Shown in pieces: positions 25,484 to 38,517 of a stretch of 64,000 nt of DNA. Each line of letters opens with the position of its first letter. Position 1 is the first letter of the stretch. A model generated the notes under the pieces. It made no database searches, was not told the DNA's origin, and saw nothing but the letters and a program-made list of their open reading frames with translations. The DNA comes from Combretum micranthum (lineage: Eukaryota; Streptophyta; Magnoliopsida; Myrtales; Combretaceae), in the NCBI GenBank assembly GCA_024138025.1, contig JAMXBD010000064.1:744001-808000 (forward strand). Reading direction: 5' to 3'. Both the position numbers and the translations under genes were made by a program.

Positions 25484-25494
25484 TGGTATCAAAG
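25484..25494 (+). other. copia primer-binding site
   Basis: TGGTATCAAAG lies directly after the LTR end and is one base off the standard initiator-tRNA complement TGGTATCAGAG. Gag begins about 30 bp further on. Confidence 0.7.
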
Positions 25495-26392
25495 AAGTTA
25501 CTCTTTTGTATTAAGAGCTAATTCATGGCTGACAACACAATCACAATCACATATAACCAAATGCCATTCTTTAATGGAACCAATTTTCCTTATTGAAAAT
25601 ACAAGATGGAGACATGTATTAAAGTAATTGATCTCACTTCATAGGAAATATTAGTTTTGGAGATCAACAACCCATTCTCACCGATAATCCAATCATAGCT
25701 GATGAAGAAAAGAAAAAGGCCAAAACGAACACAACAAATAATTTACTCGTGATAAGCATCTCTTGAACTATGTTTGCTATGATCTCATCATGCAAATTTG
25801 CCAAAGAAATATGGGTCAAATTGTGTGAAACCTATGAAGGAGCTGCAATGATCAAAGACACCCAAAGAGGAGCATGTATGCAGACTACAAATTATTTAGA
25901 TTCCAACCTGGTAAAACTATATCTGATGGATTTAATAGATTTACCATGATTACTTATGAACTTTCTTTGCTTGGTAAGAAATCTAATGATGGTGAGCTTG
26001 CGAGGAAAATCTTGCGAATTTTACCAAGTTCATGGGATTCAAAGATAGCTTGAACAAACCGACTATGAGTTAACTTCGTGAAAAACTTCAAGCATATGAG
26101 TCAAAGATGAAGCATACAGATAATCAAGAGAAAGGTAAAAAGTCCTTAGTGTTTAAGGCTATTGAGCAAGATATTGAGACAAATAGAAACTCAAATAGTG
26201 TGGAAACAATGATGATTTAACTCTACTGGTTTGAAGATTTTCAAAGACAATCAAGAAAAATGATAAGCGCATTGAACAATCTAAGCCTTTTGCTACTAAT
26301 CAATCTAAATTTGTTGTAGGAAAGGTGTTCAAAGAAAGAGAAGAGAAAAAAGAGAAAAGGAAGGAAATAGTTTGTTTTGAATGTAAAAACTA

Positions 26393-26784
26393 TGGTCAGT
26401 TACACTAGAAGGTCAAAATATTTGGGGGTAAGTACATTTTAGTTCACAACGTTTCGAAATATTTAAAAGAGGTTACAATGTCTAGAAAAGCATCTTCTAA
26501 GATTTAATTAAGTATTTATCTTATTGATACATGTTAACGGAGTCTTAAAATAAAGGTTTTTTTTTGTTTTAATTTAATATTTCTCCTTTTAACACGTGCT
26601 AATAGTTACTTCAATTGACCAACTTCTCTAAACGTTGTAACTTAAAATGAACTTACTTTCAAACGTTTGTGACCTAAAATGAACTTACTCACTAAACGCT
26701 ATGACCTCTTTTGAATTTTTCAAAATGTTGTGACCTAAAATAAACTTACCCAAAAATGTAGTGATCTCTTAGTATAATTTACCC
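26393..26784. mobile_element. MULE MITE inside the copia gag zinc knuckle
   Basis: 392 bp with inverted ends of about 90 bp (left TGGTCAGTTACACTAGAAGG; right, reversed, GGGTAAATTATACTAAGAG). The repeated unit GTAAGTTCATTTTAGGTCAC occurs several times on the right. Flanks TAAAAACTA (26384-26392) and TAAGAAACTA (from 26785) are a decayed 9-bp duplication. Bridging the two flanks restores continuity of the knuckle, which supports the boundaries. Confidence 0.75.
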
Positions 26785-28053
26785 TAAGAAACTAAGACAT
26801 ATCAAGTATGAGTGTCTTATGCTAACCAAGAAGATGGAGATATATAAGAAGAAATAGAAAGCTCTTATGACAACATGGATGATCTTGATGAATCAAACAT
26901 TGACTCGGACATTGAAGAAGAAGCAAATCTATGTCTGAGGTATTATCTGATTTGGATAATGAAATGACTGAAAGTTTTCATAAACAAATCAGAAAGCTTT
27001 TAAAAGCACTTCAAAAAGCAAATGTGAAAATTGATGTTTTGAAAAATGAAAAAGAAGCAATATGTCATACAATTTATAGCCAAATAATGAGAACCTTTGA
27101 AAAAAAAAAAGCAGATTCAAAAAAAGGAAAATAATATTTTATGGGAAAAAATTAATGAACTCAAGGTGACAATAGATAATCTTTCAACTAAAAATTTAAT
27201 AAGTTTTATGAAAGTGATAAGAAACTTGAGAGATTAATATCTTCATAAAGAATTGGTAATTCTAAAGCTAGTTAAGAGTATGATAAGGCTAAATCTTTTT
27301 CATCAATCTAAAAAGACTATTTTTGTAAAGGCAAATGGGTCTTTAAATAAGAAAATAGTGTTAAAATGGAATCCGTGAATGCTAAATCTGTTGCGCATGA
27401 TAACTAGTCTATTCCAGACAAAATAAGAAGTATCCAAAACAAGGGTACTATAGACAATATAACAGACGGTATATCAAACAATATGCCAGACACAACGTCA
27501 AACAAAAATGTTAGACATTATACTAGACAATATCCAAATCAGTATTAAAGAATGCCATTCGATATCATAGAAGGCCAGTAAGATCTAAAACTTATGCATG
27601 TTACTTCTGTAATAAGCATGGACATTTAGAAAAATACTGTTGTTATAAAAATAAAAACCTCAACTAATAACAAGTAAAAATCAAAACAACACCAGCTTGA
27701 ATTTTGGTGAACCCAAGCTAGTCTAGGTTCCTAAAAAGGTTTGATTATTTCCTTTATGAATGTAGGAACACGAAATAAAGCTAAAAGGATTGTGGTACCT
27801 AGATAGAGAGTACTCATGGCATACGTCAAGAGATGTTTCATTGCTCACAAATTTAGAATGGAAAAATGGAGGTTATGTTAAGTTCGACGATGATCGTAGA
27901 GGAAAAATCATAGCAACTGGTATGGTAGGCTTTCTTTCTGGTACAATTGAGAATGTTTCTCTGATAAGAGGTCTGAAACATAATATCTTAAGTATTGCTC
28001 AACTTTGTGACAAAGGATATGATTGGCATAAATTATCCATAAATTTCACTAGA

Positions 28054-29748
28054 TGATCAAGTACAAATTAGAGCTTATTGATATGATTTATGTAAGAATT
28101 CACACTTAATCTATCTATATCTATCTATCTATATATATATATAATATATTCATTTCAGGGGACAATGGGACATATTGAAGACATTTAGATGGATCGGGAA
28201 GGAATTGAACAATATTTGTACAGACAGATGAAGTCAAGCCAGTAGAAATCAAAGTCACAGTCATAACTTACCAAGTTGAGGAGATCAGAAGCTTCTAAGC
28301 CCAATCTCACACCTATAAGTATTAGTCATTGAAGGAATTTCAAAGTGCAATAGTTACTAAGGTCATTATCACGAGATTGGCTCATGGATTAGACAAGAGT
28401 AGTAGCTACCAAGGTTAATTTCATGGGCGTGAATCCAGAAGAAACAAGTTTCAAACATCATACTATTGAAAAGTCATGCCTGTAAGTTTGAAGCAATGGA
28501 AGTATCAAAGTGTGTGATTTCAAGAATCATGGGCATGATAAATGTGATTAACGAATTCCAAAAGACTAGACTCTACATAGATCTCTTTCTTAGTCGTGAA
28601 CTTCAGTGTGATTTGAAGACAACTTTTCTCAAACTTTCTTTAAACAATACAAGTAAAGGATGCCACATATGATAAGTCGTCTATCTTGACTAGTAACCCT
28701 TAAAGAAGCGACTCAAGTATAAAACACAACACACCGGTTCAAACAAAAGAAAAAAAAATCAACGTACTAATCTACATCCACATCAGTTCATCCTTGTCAA
28801 TCTTTGTGAGAAATGAGTGTCTTTGTGAGTTTTCTGTAACATTCAAGTGTTGTACCTTATAATTTTTCCAAAAAGGAAAACGTTGTTTGTGCTTATTGTA
28901 AAGACTTCTTTGTTGTAATTCAAAAGAGGATTTTCTTCTATCACTTCTTCTATGTCTATTTCATTCCTATCTCTACATATTGTTTATGTTTATTATTGTT
29001 TCACCATGTGTGAGTAGTAAATTAGGGTTGCAACATCATATTAGCATGAACATGAGCTTGAGCTTGTTAAATTCCTAATAATTGTCAGTTTTTAGTGAAT
29101 TGAATTAATGGATCTAAGGTAGGTGTAGAGCACGACACTAACTTAAGACAGATTTCAATAGAATATGTCAAGAAACAATTCTATCGAATAGATCTAATTC
29201 ACTAAAACAACTCACTCTTGATAACAGAGATGTTATTAGGAAAGTTGCTGCATTTTCATGGAATCTGATACAATGTTATCATTTTAATGCGGTCTTAATT
29301 GGCTGTTAAATTAGAAGAGATTCTAATTGACATCATTAAGATTAAGAGTAAGTAATTATGAAAATAATGCTTACAGATTAACAATTTCCTATTAATAACA
29401 ATTATTATGATAAAATCTACTAATAACTCATGCAATTGCAAGCAGTGCTTGTTAATTGTGATATTGTAAATTGTTTTATAGTCATTGCATTTGTTGTAAT
29501 TCATTTGTGAATTAATGTAATTTAGTTAGTAAACTTAGAGTCTTAATACTTAATCACCTACTAAATTGATATGCTAGATAATAAGGAAATTATTTAGTTC
29601 TAGTATTTGTAATGTTTCCTGCAGAGATGACCCAATACTCTATCCTATGCTATAAAACAATAAGAGCACCTGCCTATCAAAACCAAGTTAGGAATAGGAT
29701 CGTATGTTATAAATTATTAAAACCCAAAAGCCATAAGAGAGGCCATCA
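28054..29748. mobile_element. 1.7-kb insertion in the copia protease-integrase junction
   Basis: Protease sequence stops at about 28047 and continues in the same domain order at about 29752. The insert starts TG and ends CA, as an LTR would, but candidate flanks CTAGA and GGATA do not match well. It has an internal (TCTA)n stretch at 28110-28140 and no protein motif. A solo LTR of an unrecognised family is the likeliest reading. Confidence 0.5.
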
Positions 29749-32699
29749 GGATACAAAATGATTTTTGAAAAAGATAAAGTAGAAACATTTGATCAAAATG
29801 GAGAAAAACTTTTTGAAGGTTCTCAAAAAAGAAATATTTATATGGTAGGGCCTGTAAAGGTAGATGTTGAAAGATATTGCTTAACAGTGAATGATAGGTA
29901 TTTTGTTTGGCACAAAAACCTTGGATATGTTAATTTTTCACGATGAGAAAAACTTTCAAACAAGAAAGTCGTTATCAGTTGACCAAAAATTTCTTCGAAT
30001 AATGATATCAAATGTGATACTTGTTTGAAAAATAAAATGGTTTCAATGGCTCATAAATCTTAAAATGTTATTTCTACAAAAAGACCCTTAGAATAGTTAC
30101 ATTTCGATCTTTTTGGTCCAATAAGAACTTTAAGCTTAGAAGGTAATAAACAGGGTCTAATTATAGTAGAAGGTTATTCACGTTTTACATGGGTTGTTTT
30201 TCTTAAACATAAAAGTGATACTTTTAATGCTTCTAAAAATTTTCAAAATAAGTTCATGATGAAAAAGGCTTTTCAATTATAAGTTTAAGAATTGATCATG
30301 GTAAAGAATTAGAAAATGAGAATTTTATTCAGTTTTGAGAGAAAATGGCATAAAACATAACTTTTTTGCTCTGTATGCTCCATAGCGAAATGGAGTTATG
30401 GAAAGGAACAATAGAGTTCTAGAAGAAATTGCATGAAGCATGTTAAATGAAAGTATATAGCCAAATATTTTTGGGCAGAGGTAGTTTCTACATCTTGTTA
30501 TATTATTAAATCATGTTTATGTGGGACTTTTAACATAGAAAACATCTTATGAAATGTACAAAGGTAGGAAGCCAAATTTGTCATATTTTCACATATTTGG
30601 GAGCAAGTGCTTAATCAAGAAATATGGATAGAACATTGGTAAATTTGATGAAAGAGCTAATGAAGGAGTCTTTCTTGGTTATTCTATATCTAGTTAGGCT
30701 TTTCGTTTTTATAATCAAGAAACTAGAATAGCAGAAGAATCTATAAATATCAAGTTTATGATCCAATTTTAGATGATATTGATGATGCTATTATAAATAA
30801 AAAGGATAAAGATGAACATTTAAATCATCAACAAGGTATACAAGATATGGCTAGAGTACCTTTGGAAACTAAAGTTGAAGGTTCAGTTGAACCTAAAGTA
30901 GATATGTTGGTAAGACAATCGAGCAAATGGTCCAATATATGATTCGATAGAAAGTTTACTAGACATTTGCTCAGACAGTTTGTCCGAAAGGTACTAATAA
31001 ACCTAAACAAGTTATAACTAAATCTTCTAGACCTTAGAGATTTAAATCATATCGTCTACTGGAACAAGTTTTAGGCAAAATAGATTTTGGAATAAAAAAT
31101 AGATGTAAGTTGCAAGATCTTAAGATTCAATTTAGTTTATTATCTGAAATTGAACCTAATAGTATAAATGAGGCTTTCTCAAACAATAATTGGATTAATA
31201 CTATGCAATAGGAATTAGCACAGTTTCAAATGAATCAAGTGTGGACACTAGTTCTTAGAGCGAAGGACAAATCAATTATTAGAACAAAATGAGTGTTCAA
31301 AAATAAACTTGATGAACAAGGTAAAGTAGTCAGAAATAAACCAAGGCTTGTAGTCAAAGGGTATTTACAAGAAAAAGGTATTGATTTCAATAAAACTTAT
31401 GCTCTTGTTGCCAGATTAAAAGCTTTTAGATTGTTATTAGCTTATACTTGTTTCAGAGATTTCAAACTATTTCAAATGGATGTAAATAGCGCATTCTTAA
31501 ACGAATATATCAAAGAAGAAGTGTTTGTTGAACAACCCCCAGGTTTTGAAGATTCATTTAAAGAAGATCATGTTTTCAAATTAAAAAAAAAGTACTTTAT
31601 GGTTTAAAGCAAGCTCCTAGAGTTTGGTATGAAAGATTAAGTGAATTTCTTATCAAAAATAATTTTCAAGAGGAAAAGTTGACACAACTCTTTTTATAAA
31701 ATATTTTGATAAAGATATATTAGTAGTTTAGATTTATGTGGATGATATTATTTTTGGCTCTACTAATGAAGCATATTGCAAGGAATTTTCAAAGCAAATG
31801 TAGGCTAAGTTTGAGATGTCATTAATTTATGAGCTAAATTTCTTTTTTGGATTGCAAATTGAACAAACTTCACAAGGAATATTTATTCACCAAGAAAAGT
31901 ATGCTAAGGAAATACTCAAGAAATTTGGTTTTAAATGTATCAAAGGTGATGCTACCCCTATGACAACATCATTGAGGATAAATCATGACATCTTGGTAGA
32001 AAGTTAATGAAAAATTTTATAATAGTTTAATTGGGCTATTGTATTTAACTACATCTAGGCCAAACCTCTTGTTTGATGTTTGCGTTTGTGCTAGATTTCA
32101 AACAAATCCAATTGAAACACATTTAATACCTTTCAAAAGAATTTTTAAATACATATCTTGCACTACAAAATTAGAATTTAGTATCCTAAAAATCAGAATA
32201 TTGATTTAATAGGATATTCAAATGTTGATTGTTGTGGATGAAAGATAGATAGAAAAAGTACTTCACGAACTTGTCAGTTTCTAGGGGACAAGTTAGTGTT
32301 TTGATCATCCAAGGAACAAAATTTTGTTTCCCTATCAATAGCTGAAGCAGAATATGCTTCAATTGGGAATTGTTGTGCTCAATTCTATGAATTAAACAAC
32401 AATTGTGTGACTATGGTTTTTTTTTTGTAAAAACATTCCAACAAAGTGTGATAATACTAGTGCTATCAATCTCGCAAAAAATCTAGTTCATCATTCTAGA
32501 TCTAAACATATTGAAATAAGACATCATTTTATAAGAGATCATATTAATGATAGAGATACTAATCTTGATTTTGTTAATACTAAATTTCAATTGGCTGATA
32601 TTTTTAATAAACCTTTAGATAAAACTAGATTTAAGTTTATGAGAAATGAAATAGGTGTTTGTTTTCCTTTTTATTGGCTTATGTAATTATTAGTTGTTT

Positions 32700-33135
32700 T
32701 TTATATGTGGTTTTAATTAAAATTTGTTTACGTAATGTTTATAGTTTTTTGGATAAACTTAGATGTAAAAAGGAGGTTTAACATATTTCCTAGATGTTAT
32801 TTTAATCGCACGTGCAGATCTATCTAACTCAAAAAGATCCTTTCAAATCCTTAAAGGACACACACATATGATCCTAGACGTTATTTCTAGAGGTTTAACA
32901 TATTTTCTAGATGTCAAGCCAAATCTTCCTATGATTTTCCTTATTCGACTCAGTCTTCTAAGCCCTATCACTAGCCTAGAAGACTAGGCGTAGCAATAAA
33001 TTGGGCCCAAAAGCCAATTCCCGGTTCAAGAACTAACAATGATGGGCTAGTTGATGATACCTACCAACTCTTATGTCCTTAAATACTAGCTAACATTCGT
33101 TTATTTATTTATTTTTATAAAGAACTTGTAAAAAT
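32700..33135. other. post-copia sequence, 3' LTR not recognised
   Basis: AT-rich. A purine run AAAAAGGAGG at 32768-32777 could be the polypurine tract. GAGGTTTAACATATTTTCTAGATG occurs twice in near-identical form (32771 and 32891). I do not see the TGTTGAG start of the 5' LTR here. Confidence 0.4.
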
Positions 33136-33500
33136 AAGTGATAATTTAAAAAGTGGTATCTGAACTTTCATAAAGAGTTTAATTAGATATTTCAAGTTTA
33201 ATTTTGATTAATTTGGTATCAAAACAAAGTTTTCGTGGATTTTTTTTTCATGCCTAGAATTTGATTTTGATGATTTTGGTACTTCAATAAAATTTTCACA
33301 GACATTTTTCATACTTAATTGAACACGAGTATGAAAAAGTTTGCGAAAGCTTTATTCATGTACTAACGTTGTCAAAACAAAACTTTAGGTATAAAAAAAG
33401 TCAATAAACACTTATTTAGGTATCAAATGTTTAAGATGAAATTTTAGGTACCAGATTAAACATTTGTATAAATTTAAATACCATTTTTGTCATTAACCCT
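33136..33500. mobile_element. MULE MITE
   Basis: About 365 bp. The left end has GATAATTTAAAAAGTGGTATC and the right end, reversed, AGGGTTAATGACAAAAATGG; the arms are inverted repeats of about 80 bp. It shares its end sequence with the element at 50039-50316. No clear target duplication. Confidence 0.6.
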
Positions 33501-34930
33501 GAAAATGATTGCATTCTCCTTTGCTGAATGAGATGACTCAAAGTCAAACTTTATTAAATCTTTTTTTAAAAGCTCCTGATTAAGAAAGAACCAAAGATAT
33601 AGAAGCTTGTGGTTGCTAATTAATTTTGAAGAAAGTTATAGTCATCATGTCATATACTTATTTAGTTATTTTGTTTATTTATTATTATAGCCACATATTC
33701 TCACACCAGGAAAAAAAAAACACTATTAATTTAAATTTTATAGAACCTTAATTTATAAGGGAAGAAAAAAGGGACAGGGAGAGAGGAGGCCTAGGAAAAG
33801 GCAGATCCTAATTGTGTAAATATCACGACTTAAATTTTATTTTATTTATTTATTTATTTTGGCCAATGATTTTATTGGTATTCAAGATAACTACCAGTAG
33901 TTAAATTAATCTATGCATTATCTATGGGCTGAATGCCCCATATGATCATACTATCATAGAGTTATGGGACCGTGCCCATTTTCAAGTACGCGCAAGATAA
34001 TTAATTTTTTTTCTGTCACGATCTAATTATCCCACGTATTGGATGTTGACATACAATGATAACCCTACCGATATGATTTGCAGAGAAGAAGAAAAGTTTA
34101 ATTAGAAACTTTGTAGGGTTTTGTTGGCAAGACCAGTCAATCTGTTATTAGAATATTGAAATAATAACAATAATTGCTAATGGCTTCATATAAAGGGGTC
34201 GACCATACTCAAATTCTACCCATCCAATTATAATGGTCAAAATAAGAAAGGATCATTGGAGTTAGTAATAGATATTTGAGTGTTTCAATCTTAATTGTAT
34301 ATAAATTTGAACCCTTAAAAAAATATACATTGTAGAATTTTTTAAATTATAATGACAAATTGTTTATGTCTAATTTTTCAAGTAATACAATGTTTTCTAA
34401 ACTTAAATATGAAAAATAATAGTCTATTGCTATCCCATATATTCAATTTTCAAAGCAACTTCACCTTTATTTTAAATTCCTTTAACAAAAAAATTTATAT
34501 TTCATAATGATTATAATAGAATTGGTCTTGTCATATCAATAAATAATCAATATTTTTTTCAACAATGATTAAACCTCTTAAATTTTTATATAATAACTTT
34601 TATAATTAATTTAAATTTTAATAATAATAACAATATAGCCTATAATAATTCAGTAAAAGTTTTCACCTTTGCACATCCTCCCACCATCTTACGTTTTCTT
34701 CATCAATAACAAGACAGACCAAATGCAATGTAATCTTCTCAGGATCTTAAATTACAGTAAGATCGTGCAAATGGTCAGACACCGGTTCCATCGACAACGA
34801 TAACTTTGTCAAATCGTCGGCATATAAATCGATGTATCAGAATCTTCAACTTTAACCATCCACCCACGTGAAAAAACGATTTATTAGTGTTACTTGCTAA
34901 TACATGTAAGCAGTTCACCGCAGACATCTT
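33501..34930. other. intergenic, no gene recognised
   Basis: AT-rich with A/T runs. A moderately GC-rich, non-coding-looking block lies at 34680-34930. No RNA gene or transposon ends were identified. Confidence 0.5.
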
Positions 34931-34934
34931 TAAG

Positions 34935-35360
34935 ACTGGGTCTTAGTCGAGACCTGATTTGATCCGTTCGCAATTTGGACCTATCCCAGTGAACCAGGTT
35001 AAACCTAGTATGTGCTCTGGTTCTTAATGGAACTAATATTTTAATACAATATAAATATATTAGTGTATAAATAAATGTACAACCTTGATAATACTATTAA
35101 ATATAGGTTAAATAATAATAATAATAATAATATATTCTTAAGCCTGTTTTAAATATAAAGTTTGAAATTTATTTAATAAAATAAATTGTAGGAAATGAAA
35201 AAAAGAATATAAAATAGTAGGAAAGGTTGAAAACCAAAAATAACATTTAATATTGAACTATTTTCCATGTGAATAAAAATAATAAATTATCTGTTCATAC
35301 TATTTAATGTATTGTAAGAAATGGACCTGAACCTAAAATATGTCTAGTTCTCTGGAATTA
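34935..35360. repeat. possible hAT-like remnant
   Basis: A GGTCTTAGTCGAGACC/GAACCAGGTT-rich block at 34935-35035 and a weaker GGACCTGAACC block at 35320-35360 flank an AT-rich core, recalling the hAT elements at 19237 and 37177. Ends and duplication were not found. Confidence 0.3.
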
Positions 35361-37079
35361 ATAAAATTTTAATATTCACAGTATTTATAAAATCTGAATA
35401 ATAATTTTTTTATAAAAAATTATCTCTTACTATTGATATTACTACCATATATTTAAGCATATTTAAAGTATTACATGTGAAAACGAGTAACATATAGTAC
35501 CAATAATTTTGTTTCCTTATATCATCCAAACTAAAATAAAAAATCCAACACAAGATTTAGAGTTGAACGTGGCAAATACATGTACGACGAACCTGGCTAC
35601 CCCAATAGCGGCTAGCCAGCACTTAAATCATCAATTCTTGTCTACATCCCCCCTCTTCAAAAATGAATCCAAGCGTTCATTGCCAAAGGAAGGAACCGAA
35701 CCGCTCCATCAGATACAATCAGAAAGAGCCACGCCCGCAAGTTTATTTTTACCAACTGAAATAAATTGTATTATTAATATTATCAAAATTAAATTAATTA
35801 TAAAAAAATCATTCTAAAAAATTTTAAGACTTTTGACTATAGGATTTTTCTCCATTTCTCCATTTGTAATTGAGTGATTATTATCTTGTTTAAACAAGTA
35901 ATTAACTTTTTTCTCTTCTTTTGTCATAAAAATAAGTAATTAAGGTTTTTTTTTTTTTTTGCCATTAATAAGTTTGAAACTGCCTTTCTGTAAAGAATCT
36001 CTACTTCTTAAAATAAGAAATATTCATTCTTTCTCAATTACGACCACCCCCGCTAAAAAAAGGATAAAATAAATATAAATTCCTACTCCTTAGGAGGGAT
36101 AAAATCCCATTTAATTTGTCTAACATTTTCTTATGATAATTATTAAAATAAAGAAAAAATGATAAATAACATAATTAACAAATTGCAATAGCATAGAACG
36201 AAGGTAATAAGCATAAGTAACATATAATATACTATTATCATATTATATGAAAATATGAATGATATGATAAATATAGATAATATCATCATGTTATTATAAT
36301 ATTACTATGTAACAATACGCATACAATATTATTTTTAACATTACTAGTAAGATAATAATATTATTAATTATAATAAAAGAAGCTACACTAACTTAATAGC
36401 AGTCATATTTCTTTTTCTGAAGAAAAAATAAATAAAAATATGACTTGCGTTTTAAATTTTTAAAACAAGTAATTTGAACTTTAGAGTTTGACAACTGCAT
36501 GACTGTATTTTATCATTATTTGTTAATTTTGATTAAGGAAATGTAGTAGGGTCTAATTCATCCATAATGATTACTTTAAGTTAATAAGTATATTAACTAT
36601 AAAATATAATAAATAATAAAAATTACATGAAACTAATAAAAATAACCCTTAAAAAATGAAAATGGAGTATTTTGGCCATCCCAAACTTGGAGATACCACC
36701 CCCACCACTCCCCCCCCCCCCCCAAAAAAAAAAGGCCTTAGTCGGTATTAATATTAAGCCTAATCAATGGCGGCAGGTCGTTGCTCTCTGCTCTTCCCTT
36801 TATCCTCTCATTAGTTGGCACTCGACGACAAAGTTTGGATTTTAGTTACAAATGATGATAATAAATTGATTTTTTTATTATCAAGTAGTAAGCTTTTGGC
36901 AAAATAGCATATTTATACTTGGGAAAAATCGCTAAGGGCTTTTTTTTTTTTTGGCCATCGAAAAACCGCTAAGTAACCAACTCTATCGCTTGCTCTGTCT
37001 CCCAGTCATTACTTTGTCTCTTACTAATATGTAAATTTTATAAAGGCATACTCGATTAATGAAGAAACTAAACACTTAC
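35361..37079. other. AT-rich intergenic sequence
   Basis: An open stretch at 35509-35817 (102 codons) has no recognisable motif and I do not call it a gene. A C15-20/A10 homopolymer junction lies near 36710-36735. No other structure seen. Confidence 0.5.
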
Positions 37080-37710
37080 TTAAGTTTGATATAGACAAAA
37101 CTGAATAGCAAAGAGTTTGGAGAACGAGTCAAAGATAGAGAGTTGTGTAAAAGCAATATGTAATAACTGTTGTGACCAATATTGTTAGAACCGGATCGAG
37201 GTTTGACCCGAATAGGCTAGAAGGTCAGGGGTCAAGAGGTTGGATCGGGTTCCACCGGAAGTCGAACCGGGATCATGAAAAAATAAAAATATAAGGGATA
37301 ATTTAATTATAAAAGACCAATACGTGTGTAATCGCTTAATTAACTCTATATTTGGATCAAATTCATCAATTAATTATTAAATAAATATGATTTAATGATT
37401 ATATTTTATAAATTTATAATAAAGTATGAATAAATATTTAAATTTCTAATTTTTTATTTTATTTTTATTTTTTTGGATCCGGCTCAACCAGTCCGGGTAT
37501 CGCCGGTTCGTTGCAAAAACGAGTTTTATGCGAGACTCGGCCTGGCATTAGTACCGGTTCCGGTCAAACCGGGTTGAACCGTCTGGTCCGGACCGGTTTT
37601 GACAACCATAATTGTAACTAACTAATGGAATATGTACAAAAGAATTATATATACAAAACCTACACGTGCTAAAGTGTATATACAAATAAATATTCACCAC
37701 TTTGGTTAGG
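37080..37710 (-). repeat. 3' LTR of the minus-strand copia relic, split by a hAT
   Basis: It lies just past the RNase H end on the minus strand. The stretch at 37660-37690 (GTGCTAAAGTGTATATA) is shared with the copia LTR at 52717-52957, which identifies it as LTR. The hAT at 37177-37610 interrupts it. Outer ends are approximate. Confidence 0.5.
37177..37610. mobile_element. hAT-type MITE inside a copia LTR
   Basis: 434 bp. The right end reversed (TATGGTTGTCAAAACCGG) and the left end (CAATATTGTTAGAACCGG) match at 12 of 18 positions. Subterminal regions are rich in CCGGTTC and GGGTTGAACC motifs; the core is AT-rich. Flanks GTTGTGAC (37169-37176) and ATTGTAAC (37611-37618) agree at 6 of 8 bases, a decayed duplication. 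Confidence 0.65.
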
Positions 37711-38517
37711 AAGTCTACTAAGTGTCCGTTTCAATTATCGGATTTTTATCTATATCATATATGTGCATGATCTACATCTATAACTTATCTATATCATATA
37801 TATTTTATCAGTTTAATAGTAAAACTATCATTTTTTCATTGATATTTATTTATTGATAAACATCTGTTTGAAAATGATAAAAATGTTATGTCAAAATGAT
37901 CAAATTATGATGAAACAAACAGATTATGCAATAGAATGATATATTCAATTTGAAGAAAGCCTAAAGTAATATGATCCTGAGTGAAATGTATATCAAACTC
38001 AATATGTTTAGTTCGTCTAAGAAAACATGAAATTTTCAACAATCAAATTTTAGATTTACTATATGAAAAGATTTTAACAGATATTGAAACACAAACTCTT
38101 AGATCTCTAAGAATAAAAGACAACCACAACATTTTAATAGCAACAAAGGTAATGCCACAATATTATACTTTAGTAGATGAAGTAGATCCTATGGATTACT
38201 TTTTGGCCTTCCATGAAACTAAATAATTTCACATGAAAATACAACTCCTAGTTAAAGACTTTCTATCAGGTTTACATAATCCCTAATCAACATCAATGTA
38301 ACCATCAAGGGGCATACTTGGTAGGAATGGGACTTTAGTAGACTTTGCACCAACGCGACAACTTGCAATATATACATGGAAGATTTTTGCTAAATCAAAA
38401 GAAAACTAGCTAAAGTTTGAGAAACCTTAATGCTTAAGAAAAATCTTACATCACTAAGATCCTTAATAGAAAAGACATGACCAATCACATTTTTAACAGA
38501 TGGTATGGCAAGCAAAT

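Larger units (their letters stand above)
25524..32690 (+). pseudogene. SIRE-like Ty1/copia polyprotein remnant (gag-pol)
   Basis: Domains in order: gag from ATG 25524 (MADNTITITYNQMPFFNGTNF) to about 27690, with a zinc knuckle split by a MULE at 26393-26784; protease at about 27770-28047, where the expected DSG is DRE; a 1.7-kb insertion at 28054-29748; integrase at 29752-31000 (HHCC-type region with WHKNLGYVN, core Asp near 30100, NGVMERNN near 30390); RT at 31200-32000 with YVDD near 31735; and RNase H to 32690, ending ADIFNKPLDKTRF. Many stops and shifts are present. It is an old copy with no intact frame. Confidence 0.9.

Noticed and set aside
35509..35817. Plus-strand open frame of 102 codons
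   Set aside because: No family resemblance, no splice or promoter support, and an AT-rich tail of Ile/Lys codons typical of chance frames.
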